A DNA stretch of 64,000 nt, taken from contig OX243816.1 in the NCBI GenBank assembly GCA_945859605.1, positions 29,385,368 through 29,449,367 of the forward strand, in the 5' to 3' direction. This DNA comes from Lumbricus rubellus. Its lineage: Eukaryota > Annelida > Clitellata > Crassiclitellata > Lumbricidae. Positions 1 through 12,400 of the stretch are shown here, piece by piece. A model generated the notes under the pieces. It was given only the letters and a program-made list of their open reading frames with translations. It was not told the origin of the DNA and ran no database searches. Within the stretch, counting starts at the first letter, position 1, and every line of letters starts with the position of its first letter. A program made the translations under genes and the position numbers.

Positions 1-849
1 TCATGTGGAGGTAGAGCAAGCTGCGCCAAATTCAACGGTATCAAAATGTCCCAAAACATAAAAAGTGGAGTTAGAACAACCTGCATGATTCTCGGCCGAC
101 GATATCGTGCCCAGATGTTAATTTTTGACTCAGCTTTCTTAAATTGGAATAATTTTATTTATTCAAATTTAAATTTATTTTGGCAGCCTGATAGTTTTCT
201 TTAGATAGGCCTACAGCTAGGTCCATCCTACCCAGACCACTGCTGATTGGTTTGTACAAAATTCCACCCAATAAAAAGCAATGCACATAATATGCCTATA
301 GATGCTTAGGCCTATTATAGGCTGTCGATTCAGGGATGTAAAAAAGATATTTCATAGGCATTGTCAGCCAGCCTACTACCTTAAATTTTGATAGGCCCAA
401 TTATGCATAATTTTATCAATGTGATTACGAATAGATCAATTATTGTACTTTCAAAATTAATTAGGCCTATTCGTGACAAATGCCGTAACAACAAACGAAT
501 CAATACGAGTGCATGAATTCAGATCGACGTGTTGGTAGGTTTCATGATAATATTACACACGGCTGAGACTTAGCCTATTGCGAGTCTAACTGCACTGGGA
601 GGATATTTCGAACCACGCCCCGACTGCTGCCATAGGCTATGGATCGACTACTGCGACGGAGCCAATTATCCTCAATTGTATTGTATTGTATTGTATTGTA
701 TATGACCATTCATAAACGCTCCTCTCAGCATGAGGCTTTCAGTAGAGCTCCCAGTGCGAGCAACCTCGAGAGAAAAACTTCAAAAAGCCTGATAAGGTAG
801 GCGAGAGAAAGACGAGCAGAGACCAAGATCAGTCCACACGTCGTGTATT
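1..849. other. Non-coding flank upstream of LRIG
   Basis: AT-rich sequence with recurrent AGGCCTA words. No supported open frame. A short pentanucleotide run (TTGTA)n lies at about 673-702. It could include distal 5' regulatory DNA of LRIG, but nothing specific is visible. Confidence 0.5.
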
Positions 850-1003
850 CAGTATGAGAATTGTGGAAAAATAACTGGGGGGGGGGGTTGGCCTATGATA
901 AACTTGAAATTGGGGTATGAAAAACATACTTTAACATGGGGCTCTAAGAAAGACTGGGGGGTTGAACCTTCCCCCTCCCAACCCCCCGGCAATTCTCACC
1001 CTG
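850..1003 (+). mobile_element. hAT-like MITE, copy 1
   Basis: A 154 bp element starting CAGTATGAGAATTG and ending GCAATTCTCACCCTG, with G-run/C-run arms inside. It is bounded by an 8 bp direct duplication CGTGTATT (842-849 and 1004-1011). CAG...CTG ends with an 8 bp target duplication fit the hAT superfamily. No transposase frame. A second copy lies at 14058-14215. Confidence 0.75.
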
Positions 1004-2260
1004 CGTGTATTGAAAGAACCTTGAGCAAAGACTAATAGAGAGAACGGCGCAATGTGCCTAAGGACACATTTGGGTCTCAGCCTCACAGGCGTCTCAGCAC
1101 TATGAGTCATCCAACTGCTACCGTAACCTTATCTCAGAGGCCCTCCATAAAGTATGTCACGCTCCAGGGGGGGGGGGGGGTAGGGAGTGTAAGAAAGTGT
1201 GACAGTTTGTGACAGAGGAGGGGGTCAGGCCATGTGTGACGTTGCACATTAAAAAAATTTATTTCTAATTTATTTTATTTTTTTAAAGTAGAATTTAATA
1301 GCTTTAAAAATAATTTTCAATTTTTTTGGAAACATATGAATTAGTTTTATGTCAAAATAGCATGAAATGCGTATCTTCTGAATGTGTTGTTCACGATTCC
1401 TCTCGCTAGGACTCGGAGCGCTAGTAATGCGAAGCCTTGTTTTAGCCTATGTAGGCTATAGCCTTGCTTTCGTCATGACGGAAGTATTATTAATTATTAT
1501 TTCTATGTTGTCCGCTGCATAATTATGTCACTGAGCGAGAAATGTACTATAGCCTACGCCCTACGCTGTAGCTTGGCTTTCCAGGTTCCGGTGATAATTC
1601 TCGAAAAGTTAGGCCCTAGCTATGCTTAGCCTACATTACATTACATTGCAGTCGGACAGCATTAAAAAGGCCTAACGAAACAAATGAAGAGAAGACCAGT
1701 TAGGCCCGTCGGCAATTCGATTTTATCATCTGTAGGCCTAATTTATTAGTTTTTATGACATGAAAGACCATTGCGCCTACGATTTTTTTTCAAACGATAG
1801 GGCCTAATGTTTCTGATGAGATTCCTCTGTCAGAAATTTGACCCTGACCACCATGGACTATAATAATTCTTACAGACAACCTTTTTGACCCAACGCAACG
1901 CTCGTGAATAAGCCGGTGCCCCGCGCTTGGCTTTCGAGTGGCGCTTTAGAAATTAGGAGATTACGATTACGATTAAAAAGGAGATTACTTTTCACGATGC
2001 AATATGTTTGAAGAAAATAAATCTGCCACGTCCAATTTGCGTGAGTTGCAGCTGCAGGCCTAGCACTGCTAGCAGATGCGATCTTTGTCTTTAGAGGTCT
2101 ATCCGGCAAGCATGCATGTTGATAGGGTGAATATAATAATATTGTGACTTTACACACGTAAAATGTTTTGCACTAATATGCAATGATATGAACTGCGTTT
2201 GAAACTTTGCCTACTTACTAAGAATTAGCGCCAGATTGTCGAAACCAGAGAACCAGCGTC
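1004..2260. other. Non-coding flank between the hAT-like MITE and the TATA-like motifs
   Basis: No supported gene. A G-run lies near 1168-1180 and A/T-rich low complexity near 1250-1320. More AGGCCTA words are scattered through it. Confidence 0.45.
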
Positions 2261-2529
2261 AGATATATAAATAGCTGAACATTAATTAGGAATGCACGGA
2301 CCAATCGCTGTTTAGTTCGCTCTTCTATAACCTCGTTGGCTAGAAACCACTTACTTAATATTAATATGTAAATTAGAATATTAATCAGCCGATAGCTTAA
2401 TATTAATAGCTCACAAAGATGGCGTTAAGTGCGTGAAATGTCAGTCTCAGGCTCGTTTCAAGTCATCTATCACAGAGATAAAAATGGTCATCGTATATCT
2501 TCGGATTTAGAGATTATAAATAGCTGAAC
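2261..2529 (+). promoter_or_regulatory. Duplicated TATA-like motif, possible LRIG promoter region
   Basis: AGATATATAAATAGCTGAAC at 2261-2280 and a near copy AGATTATAAATAGCTGAAC at 2511-2529 lie 650-920 bp upstream of the LRIG start codon. They could mark alternative core promoters. No initiator or transcript evidence is available, so this is a weak call. Confidence 0.25.
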
Positions 2530-3182
2530 TATATGCACATGCGAAAGTTGAGATCTGCTTGAAGATGGTGATAAGTGTTTTGAGTTTGGAGTGTGCGCTT
2601 GAAGCGCTGCAACACCCAGTTATTGGTTGGCCTCGTATACATGCGAACGGCGCTTCGATTAGAATGTGTCAGAAGCGTCTTGCTAATGGATACTTGAAGG
2701 TGTGAGGAAAATACGGAACGTTACGAAGTCGACTGCGGGTGTCAGTCATACTGTGGCGAGTGTACATCGTTCGCTATACTAGGCTGTTCTCTTTGTGTAC
2801 GCTACGTATGGCAAGGAGAGACGTGCAGGACTTTTAAGACCGATTTGGTCATGCCGACCTGTATAAAACGTTTGTAAAGACTTGGATTTACAAGAAGTTG
2901 TAGATGGTTGAATGAAAGTAAAGATCTGAGTATGATTGTAAGCCTGTCAGACATGTGTTGAAGTCATTCTGTGCGCTCTGTGCAAGCTGAACGTTTACTA
3001 ACTTAAATATTGTTATTCTGGACTGTAGTCGGACGCATGATCCAAGTTTGAAATTCGTTTACTTCAAAGAGACTTCAGATTGTTTGTCTTCAAAGATCAG
3101 TTTGAAGAGTTTTTTCACAGAAGAACTGTCAAGTTGTCTCATTAGTCATACGACGGTTATTTGTGACTGGATAGGAATCACG
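2530..3182 (+). other. Probable LRIG 5' UTR/proximal promoter
   Basis: Mixed-composition sequence with more CpG than the introns, running without an obvious splice acceptor into the ATG at 3183. The ATG at 3037 is out of frame with the main reading frame and could act as an upstream start. Transcription start unknown. Confidence 0.35.
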
Positions 3183-3409
3183 ATGATTTTTCTGCAGGCA
3201 CTGAGCAAGATATTTGTCAAGACATTCACTTTGTTATGTATAGTATTTCTAATTAGTGACCGAAAGACAAGCGTGGATTCGAGAACAGCACGTGGTGCCA
3301 CCTATCTTCAGTGTCCTGCTGAATGTTCATGCTTAGGAAATGTGGTTGACTGCAGCAAGAGAGCATTGACTACGCTGCCCAAAAATTTACCAGACTGGGT
3401 GGAGAGTCT
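3183..3409 (+). CDS. LRIG: LRIG exon 1: signal peptide and LRRNT
   Basis: Residues 1-75 plus two bases. A basic start is followed by the hydrophobic run [11 protein letters not shown], typical of a signal peptide, then the Cx3CxCx6C cysteine pattern of an LRR N-terminal cap. The exon ends CT|GTAAGT in phase 2, the phase shared by nearly all following LRR exons. Confidence 0.85.
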
Positions 3410-6400
3410 GTAAGTAATCTTCCTTCATTAACAGTTTCTTTGTAGTTTTAACTTAAAAATCTTTTTCAAAACTGAGTTTTCAAATTGCATCAATGAATTC
3501 AAATAGATTGGATTTACAGTAGATTTGAACCACTGAGCACTGTCATTAGATTAACACGTTGGCCACGAGGGACATGTTAACACGTCCCAAATTGAGTCAT
3601 TTAACACAGCAAATTAGCGGCCAACGTGTTAATATATAGGGTAATCCTGAAGACTGTGTGCCTATACATGCAGTTTGTAGGTTGGCTAAATACTGTTAAG
3701 TGTGCAGAGGGCTGTGATTGAAAAGTCATTATTGTGGTAGTTTTCATTGTTATTGGTGAGATTGAAGACTTTATTATTATGTATCTGATGAGATAGATGT
3801 GTATTGCATAGTTTAAATTTCGCAAAATCAGATAGTCATCGTCTGACAGCATCTGGTCTTAAAGTGTCTTTGCACCACACGACTGTCTGTCACTTTGAGA
3901 AAACCTAATGCATGCACTTTGTGCATTTAGATGCAGATATGTATATGCATGCATGACTATGTACATGTCAATAAATAATCTGGCAAGTGTGCAAACCATC
4001 CTTCCATGTTGTGCTGGTCAACTTGATATAGTTATCAGAAAGTTGACAAGTTAATTGACCCTGACTCTTGGCCACACCAATACAACTTAAAGCTGCCAAT
4101 TTGGTACTTTAGGTGAAGAGCACAGACGTGTACACACCCAAGCCTTCATGGATGCATGAGTTGATTGCCTTTTTGCACTCCTCTGCATTAAAGGAATACT
4201 CCTTCCTTGCCCAAGAAAGTTAAATCCCCCACACATATGTAACTGTATTGTGTATTGACATTATTTTATAACTAAAGGAACAAAGGAGGCTTGTGCAAGT
4301 CTATATTTATCTGGGAGTTCTCAGTTTTGTGCAGCTGTGTTCACCAAAATCAGCTTGGTTCAGTAATGGGAGTAATTGTTGTTACTTGGTTGCCGGACTG
4401 TTTGATTAAATTTTCCAGACCTACCTCCTACCTGCAATGAGTGCTGTGTCTACAGTAGAGCCTCATTATATATCACTCAGAATGGTGGCCATGACAGACA
4501 TTACCTTAACTCTGCAGGTCTTTCAGTTTATAAACAACTGGTGCAATTCACCATTGTCTAGTGTAATGACTTCTGCCAATGTGCACTGCAGTTGTCAGAG
4601 TAAACGCACAAGGCATCAGCTGATGAATGCACCTAAAGTCAGATCTGTGAATCTGGTAAGATTTGATGTCAGTGTTCAGACTACTGAGGCAGTTTAACCC
4701 TTTAATGACAAGCGTGTACTACATGTATGTGCATGGGAGCCAATGCAACTCGTTGGCAAAGGGTTAAGCAATAATGTTTCTGAAAGTTTATTCAACACTA
4801 CCCTACTGGCTGTGAAACCAATGTGCGAGGGATATCTTGAATTGTGGTTTTGCAACCAATGTGCGCTCTAACCGGATATGTTGTAATAGAATACTCTGTA
4901 TATAGCAAGGTTTATCCGTACCTGCCATTGAAACTGCGCAATCAAAATATTTTTAGTTGGTGCACGAGACTTGAGTTTCTGGGAAGGTTTCGTTTATAAT
5001 AGGAAGCTTAAAAATACGAACCCAGCTGACTCTAAAGTCTCGTATTACCTCTCTGACTGGAGAATAGTGTTGATATGGGATGAGGTTGACTTTAACCCAT
5101 GTAGGTAAATCACTAACAAGTTGGTCATTGAAGCCCACTATTTATTGACTTACGTTGGAACTGTCAGCAAGGACAAAATATGTGTGGACATGAATTGAAG
5201 ATAATGCTGTCCTGCGTGTGCCTGACTGTATGATATAAATGTTTTGCTACTCACAAACGATTAAGTTGTGGTATATAGCAAGTGTGCTGTGCAACTGGAC
5301 AGTTGTGTCTATGACAATTCTGGCCAGTTGTTTTGAAGAGTTTGCAGTCCTGCAAAAGTGATCAGAGTAAAATTATGTAATGTGTCTCTGCATGATTGTT
5401 TACATTTCAAGTTTTCTGTCTGTCTGGGCAAAATAAATTTTGAGAAATGAAAAGTTTCTGGGCTTGTTGTTTGGTCATCTTTTACAGGCACAGTTGGATG
5501 AGGGTGACCTGTGTGCATTAGTTTACATAGCTATGCAGATGGGAATAAACTGACCTACAGCAGTAGGGTGATTCATCTAGGGTAGTTTGGAATTTATCAA
5601 CCCAGGATGACCAGTCCAGTGGTCTGTCATTTCTTTATGACCTATGGAGGCTTTGGTGCTGGACAGTTTCATGTGAAATTACTCATTTGTGTAAGTCACC
5701 CTCCCAGAACACTGATACCTTAGATCTTTGACCAGACTGATTACAGAATATTGCCTTGGGCTGAATGATTTTCCCAGGATGTCCAGTCTTTCTGAACTAA
5801 TTAAAACTGATTTGGCTGTGTATATCAGTTGACTTTGCACCATCAGACCAATTTGACACTGTTTGGACCATAGTTAAATTATGTGACCTGTCCTGTGCTT
5901 TATTGCTGTGTGGTCCTCTCTGGAGAAGAAACCAATCATTACCTGTAATTAAATTCATGAATACTCTCCATTAAGTTAATGTTTCTAGGATTTTGTTATT
6001 GAAACACTTTAAGTTAGTCTCTCAGATGGACAATGGACAATTAAATGTTTATGCAATGCATACTTAGCTGGCTATAGTCAACAAAGACTAGGCTGCTGGT
6101 GAGCCCTGATTTTGAATAATACATTTTTTATCGTCTATGGATATTCATAAATTCTGAGAATGTATTTAACACCTCTTCAAGATATTACTATGCTCTGGCC
6201 TATTATATGATGTTATTTGTAATTAATAAAATAGTAATTACATTAGAAATTAGTGATAATGGGAAATAATTTCTGGTGAGTTTGTGGAATTGTTGTGTAT
6301 GGTGAAATCAATATTGAAACAGGTGCTTGTAGTGAATTGTGAGATTTATTGTAAATCATGATTGACACACTACACTCAGATTCAACCTACATGTTCACGG

Positions 6401-9400
6401 ATCAATAATTATTAAATTGCTTTATTAATGATAAATGATTGTGATAAATTCATGATAACCTGGAAGAAATGTGCTATGTAACCTTTCCTTGCAAGCTGAC
6501 ACTCACCCATATTTTTTATCAGATCAGACGTCGTTGGTGCATAAATATAAATTGCCATTTGATTTATGAGTAAACCTGAAATGAAAATGTTGCCTGTAAA
6601 CTTCAATAATAGTGATTGTCAGAACTCAGAAAATTTGCATGAACGCTACACTTGGAACGTATAATAAATTATGCAAAAACTACATGAGCGAGCAAGTTTC
6701 CATTTTTATTTATATATATCATCCCTGTGCAACTCGTCAATGAATATGTGCATGTGTGCGTAGTTGCAGTTCAACGTATGTGTGTGTAGTTGCAGTTCAA
6801 CGTATGTGTGTGTAGTTGCAGTTTAACGTATGTGTGTGTAGTTGCAGTTCAACGTATGTGTGTGTAGTTGCAGTTTAACATATGTGTGTGTAGTTGCAGT
6901 TTAACATATGTGTGTGTAGTTGCAGTTTAACATATGTGTGTGTAGTTGCAGTTTAACATATGTGTGTGTAGTTGCAGTTTAACGTATGTGTGTGTAGTTG
7001 CAGTTTAACGTCACTGTGTGGTAACAAAGACCATTAGCGATGCCCTCCTCCTTTATCCAGGCTTGGGACTGGCACTGGCAGAGTGCAGCCAGTGGCGGAG
7101 TTGAATCAATGAATATACTTAACCAGTGTTCATAACTAGTCTCAATTTAATTCATATTTCTGTTCAGCTTGATTGAGTTAGCATGAATAATTTACAAAGT
7201 ACCTGTGCTGCTTTTTGTGCCAGTGCCATTTTTCTGGTGTCAGTATTGTGATTTAATACTTGATTAGAAGTTTTGGTAATAATGCTTTGACATTAATCAT
7301 GATTTACACCAATCTCACAATTCACCACTTGCACCCGTTTCAATACTAATCTCGCCATGTAAACACAACAATTCCATAAATGTAGCAGACATTATTTTCC
7401 AATTTTCACTATTTTCTATAAATGTAACTACTCGTTTATTAATTACATGTATCTATGCCTCTCATTAACTGTAGAATTTGGGAAATTCTGCATTGCTCCA
7501 TGTGAATTAATTCTCACACGTGCATTTTCACAATGTATGCATATATATATTATGTGTGTTTTTTATCAAGATACTAATACATAGCTTATCTTCAGTTCAG
7601 ATAATTCTGTCTTCAACAGCTGAGCAAATTATTGAGCTGGTATAATAAAACCAGTGTTAGTGGCCCTGTAAATGTAGCAAGTGTTCATGGTTGAGGCTTT
7701 GTTTGCTTTTGATTTAATGGTGTCAGCGACCTTGTGTGTCGGGTGTGGGCTACGAAAGAAGATTGTGTTGCTTTAGCAATGTAGCACAATATCTGGTGCT
7801 TCATTTGCCCAGTTTCATTACTGGGTGGCACGAGGGATTTTGCTTTGTGCCTTGATTTTCTGTTGCTTTTAATCTAGTCGGCTTAGAGTTTTGTTTGTTC
7901 TTGTGTTGCAGGGATCTGTGCAGTAATTCGCTCAAGTCAATCGATGTGGAAGCCTTTGCTGGCCTCGACAGGCTGAGTGAGATGTAAGTTTCGTTCAGTC
8001 AGATTTTATGTGATTTTTAATGGAAAGTTAGCAGATGATTGGTGAACTGGCTGTTTGGATGACTGAATGGATGGATGACTGGCTGTTTGGATGACTGGCT
8101 GTTTGGATGACTGGCTGGCTGGCTGGCTGGATGGATGGATGACTGGCTGTTTGGATGACTGGATGGATGGATGACTGGCTGTTTGGATGACTGGCTGTTT
8201 GGATGGATGCTTGGATGACTGGCTGTTTGGATGACTGGCTGTTTGGATAGCTGGCTGTTTGGATGACTGGCTGGCTGGATGGATGGATGGGTGGGCGACT
8301 GTTGAATGCAAACTGGTCAATGGAAGATGGAGGGAGAAGAGATGTCCTGTTATATTAAAACAGAGACAGGAAGAGTAAGAGGCAGTGGGAATTGGAGGAA
8401 GAGGAGTAATAACGAAGCGACTTTTTTTAGGTATTAGCTAGCGTGACGTGACGTAGTGTTCATTGCGGCCATTGTATTGCATTTTGCCATGCAATGTGGA
8501 CAGGAAAGAGTAAAAAATGATGAAAGGCAGGAAAATGAGGGGTGAGGTAGTGGCAAAGGAGCAACGGAAAGGGGAGGGAGTGAGAAGGGTGGAGGGGGCA
8601 TGGAAGGGCAGAGGACATGAGAAGGCATTAATTTTATAGAGGCAGATGTGAATTATTAATACCAGAATTCTGAGCAATCCATTGGCTTTGGACTGCTCTA
8701 TTATTATATTAACCCATTGCAACACAGCACCTTTAACTCTTGGCTTCGGTGCAGTGCTTTCGCAAATTTGTTGGCCAGACCTCAGCTCTGCTGTTGCCCA
8801 GATTCCAATAGCAGTGTTTTGTGGCTCTTTCTGGGTTTTTTCACACAGATTTCTGTTTCCACTCAACCAACCCCAGTGAAATTGGGCAGTGAAGTTGGTG
8901 CTTGTGAACAGCCAATATGTTTTTTTAAATTTGTCAACCTTTTATTTTATGCTTCGTAGATCGCTGGCAACTTAAGTGTCAGGCCATCATCGCATGGTGT
9001 AATCCCTATGCACACGAAATTGTTATTCAGTTTCCCACTTCCACCTGAGCTTTGAACATTTATCGTGTGGTGTTCAAATCTTGAGTGAAAACATTAGAGT
9101 CAGATAAGCAAGAGCTTCAAGGAAAGTGACTAGAAGACAATATTACAGGACCAAGGTTAAGAGACCAGCAACGATGCATGGCTAAAGGCAGAGGTGGCCA
9201 TTGCTTGTACCAGTGATGGTAGGCGCGCAATTTTTCTATTTTTTGTCTAATAATCTATAGCGCGACCATACATAACGTATCAGAGTAGCGTACACGTACT
9301 GTATGTACGTTATCGGAAAATGACATCCACGTACGTTGTACGTTAAAAATGTAATTACTGTTGCAGAACGAACAAAATATGCTTGATTTATTAAAATTTT

Positions 9401-12400
9401 ATGGAAAATCCATGTTCAGCTACATGATCATCTCTTGGATAAAATAAATGACGTGGATTATCATGAGGTTGCTGTTGAATGGAATTTTGAGTGTAGTTTG
9501 CGCTGATAGTAGCAGTTACTCTGCTGATAGTAGCAGTTATTCCACTGATAGTAGCAGTTATTCCGCTGATAGTAGCAGTTATTCTGCTGATAGTAGCAGT
9601 TATTCTGCTGATAGTAGCAGTTGTTCCACTGATAGTAGCAGTTATTCCGCTGATAGTAGCAGTTATTCTGCTGATAGTAGCAGTTATTCCGCTGATAGTA
9701 GCAGTTATTCCAGTAACATCGAGTCCGTTACTATACAGACGAGTGATGCTCACAAGTGAATAAATTGATGTACGGCATAATAACGTAAATAAGGTGCGTG
9801 TACCGTACTTAACGTTACCGGAAGAATAACGTACATTCCATACATACGATTGCACTTGTTTGTATCTATCCTTCAAACCTTTTGATTTCCAGTTAGGCAA
9901 GCTTGGTATTTTTCTTTTCTGATTGAGTAAGGAGCAACCAACGTAATATGATTTGCTCTCCAACATTGGACTTTCGCACTTGGCAATTGAGATATTTTCT
10001 GTTCAGGCCAAGCATTGAACCATCATCAATTTTATGATTTGCAGTTCAGCATGCTATCCACAAGGCGTTACCATTATTTTTACATTAACCCATAGTGTGC
10101 ATTTAATGGCTTTGGCTCTGGTTGCTTATCCTCCAACAGTTTATTATGATGGTGCCATTCTTTTATTCCTGCAGAGAGAGAGAGAGAGAGAGAGGGAAGG
10201 AGGGAGGGAGGGAGGGAGGGAGAGAGAGAAAGTGAGAGAAAGAGAGAGGCATAGACAGAGGAATGACTCACAGGCTGAACTAGAAGAAAGCTGAGAATGC
10301 CATTAAGGTTGTTTTTCCAGGTGTAATTAATTCCATCTCCAAGCCAAGTTCTTCCATCCACCATGTCAATCTCCCTTGCCTCCTCCTCTTCCACTTCTCC
10401 ACATTCTCCGTTTCCTCGTTCGTCTCTTCTTACGCTTCCTCAATCTCCAGTTCTGCTTTTTACTTCAGCCATTTTGCTTCGGCTCCTCTTCTTCCTCCTC
10501 TTCTTCCGCTATGTTTACATCTGAATATCTCCTTCGTTCATCTTTGTCTTCATCCATTTCCCTCTTTTGCCTCTTTCTTCACATACTTCTTGCTTCCTCT
10601 TGTCACTCTCTTTCTGCTCCATTTCTCCTCTGTGTCTCATCTTAATATCTCTTAGTCTTTATTTCTCTTCTCCTTTAATTTCCTTCTTCGTTTCTCCTAT
10701 TCCTTTATTTGCCAATCCATTTGTCCTTGGCCATCTCCTCCTCTTCATCTTCCTCCTTCTTCCTCTTTTCTTGCATCTCTTCCTCCGGTTAGTCCTTCCC
10801 ACAGTGCTGGACTAGGGGATGGATAGAAGATGACATGTACTGGGACTAATGAGTCAAACAGGACCCCTACCAATTCACACTACCACCACTTCATTGGACT
10901 ACTCTGTGCAGTGTAGATGCGGAGGGGACTGCATCTCTAGATTAGGCCTGGCATCTGATATGTTGGTAGTGAGGCCAGGCGAATTGGACCTCCTGGTCGC
11001 CTTCAATTTCTATCCAGCTGTTAGGGGTGGGGCGCCCTTGTCCAACGCCCATCAGCGTGGCTAATGGAGCATCGCTGGAGAGCCAACTTGCCAACTGGGG
11101 TTGTGTGGGAGGGATAGAGTGGCATTTGAAGAGACTGTTTTCTCACAACCCTCCACGCTGGCTGCCTGCTGGAAACCCCTTTATGGTCCTTGCTGTATAA
11201 CACCTCGCTGAGCAGAATTCTATTACCACTGTAAAGCAGTTTTCTATTACCACTGTAAGGCAGAATTCTATTACCACTGTAGGGAAGAATTCTATTACCA
11301 CTGTAGGGCAGAATTCTATTACCACGTGGCTAATTTCAAGAGATTCCGAGTTAACCTGGATGCTGGAGACCGTGGCCTTTCCAATCAGAGGAGCTATCCT
11401 GCAGTCTGGTCTGGCCAGCAGCAGCAGCCGGCCTGTGGTGGATGTCTGCCTGCCTTTCACCATGAGTCTGGGAATGATTATGGCAGATGGATTTTGCGGT
11501 CAAACCATCATGGTCCTCATGAAATGATGCCAACCATGTGGTGGTGGTGGTCGTGGTGGTGGTGGTGGTAGTGGTGGTGGTGGTGGGTGCGAATGAACAA
11601 CCTCCATTATTTCCGTAATTTGTCAAGTCCTTTGCTTTTCGCATGTTTTATCCATGTGTGACTGTGTCTTCAATTCCTATTGTCTATCCAGTGCAGTTGT
11701 AATATTAATCTCTGTCTTTTCCAGTCAAATCCGGTATGCTGTGCTTCCTGTAGGTTCTCATCAACCCACGTTCTGTCCCGTATAAAATGTGTTTCTGATG
11801 TTGGACCTTTTCCAGACGAGTTGAGAACATCTTATTGTATCTCTTACATTGCAGGCAGGATAATCTAGTGTTTTGCATGGATAATCTAGTGTTTTGCAGG
11901 ATAATCTAGTGTTTTGCATGGACTATTGATCTGTAGATTGAGGATTCAAATCTCCCATCAGAACAGAAAGATTATTCAAGATTTCTGTCCCTTAGCATAC
12001 ACACATTACACGGAGCTCTATAAAATGAGCATGCTAGCAAGTTGCCATGTTGATGGAATGTGTTAAGCAGATATGGAAGCAACTGACCAACTGCCCTAAT
12101 ATGTGCAAAGGCTTTGCAAAGTGGCCTGTAGACACAATGACACATTGCATTCTTTCAGAGACTTTTGCCGAAAGAACTTCTCTACTTCTTCTTGCAGTTG
12201 ATTTTTACTATTTGTCATTTACAGTTTAACAGGCGCTTCTGATCCAAATTCAGCCCAGCTGAGGAGCTGCAGTGTAATGACCTTGGGCCAGTTTGTTCAT
12301 GCCTGGGATGCCCATCCATGTGCTTTGCAGGCTGTAAGGCATGCCAGAGGGAAAGTAGGGGCAAGCAAGGTTCAATTTCGGTTTTGTGTGGTTAGTAATA

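Larger units (their letters stand above)
3410..7911 (+). other. LRIG intron 1
   Basis: A 4.5 kb intron with GTAAGT donor and TTGCAG acceptor. It holds two TTAA-bounded palindromic elements (3551-3632, 4694-4767) and a 26 bp minisatellite (6754-7012). The remainder is AT-rich unique sequence without a supported gene. Confidence 0.7.

Noticed and set aside
1870..2157. 95-codon open frame on the - strand
   Set aside because: No recognisable domain, no splice or promoter context, located in non-coding flank. Length is compatible with chance.
3048..3182. N-terminal extension of LRIG by 45 codons
   Set aside because: The frame is open but begins at TTG, not ATG. The extension would bury the signal peptide. 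Treated as 5' UTR.
6754..7012. Possible CRISPR-like array
   Set aside because: The repeats are contiguous with no unique spacers, so this is a minisatellite. The same applies to the arrays at 11215, 16545, 19313, 22092 and 52046.
8006..8320. 104-codon - strand frame rich in Ser/Gln/Pro/His
   Set aside because: Entirely produced by the GGAT/GGCT tandem array.
9391..9966. 191-codon - strand frame, one of the longest in the window
   Set aside because: About 70 codons come from the 21 bp tandem repeat and the rest shows no homology. Kept only as a low-interest finding.
10376..10815. Leu/Ser/Phe-rich + strand frames
   Set aside because: Pyrimidine-rich low-complexity tract. Such frames lack stops because of composition.
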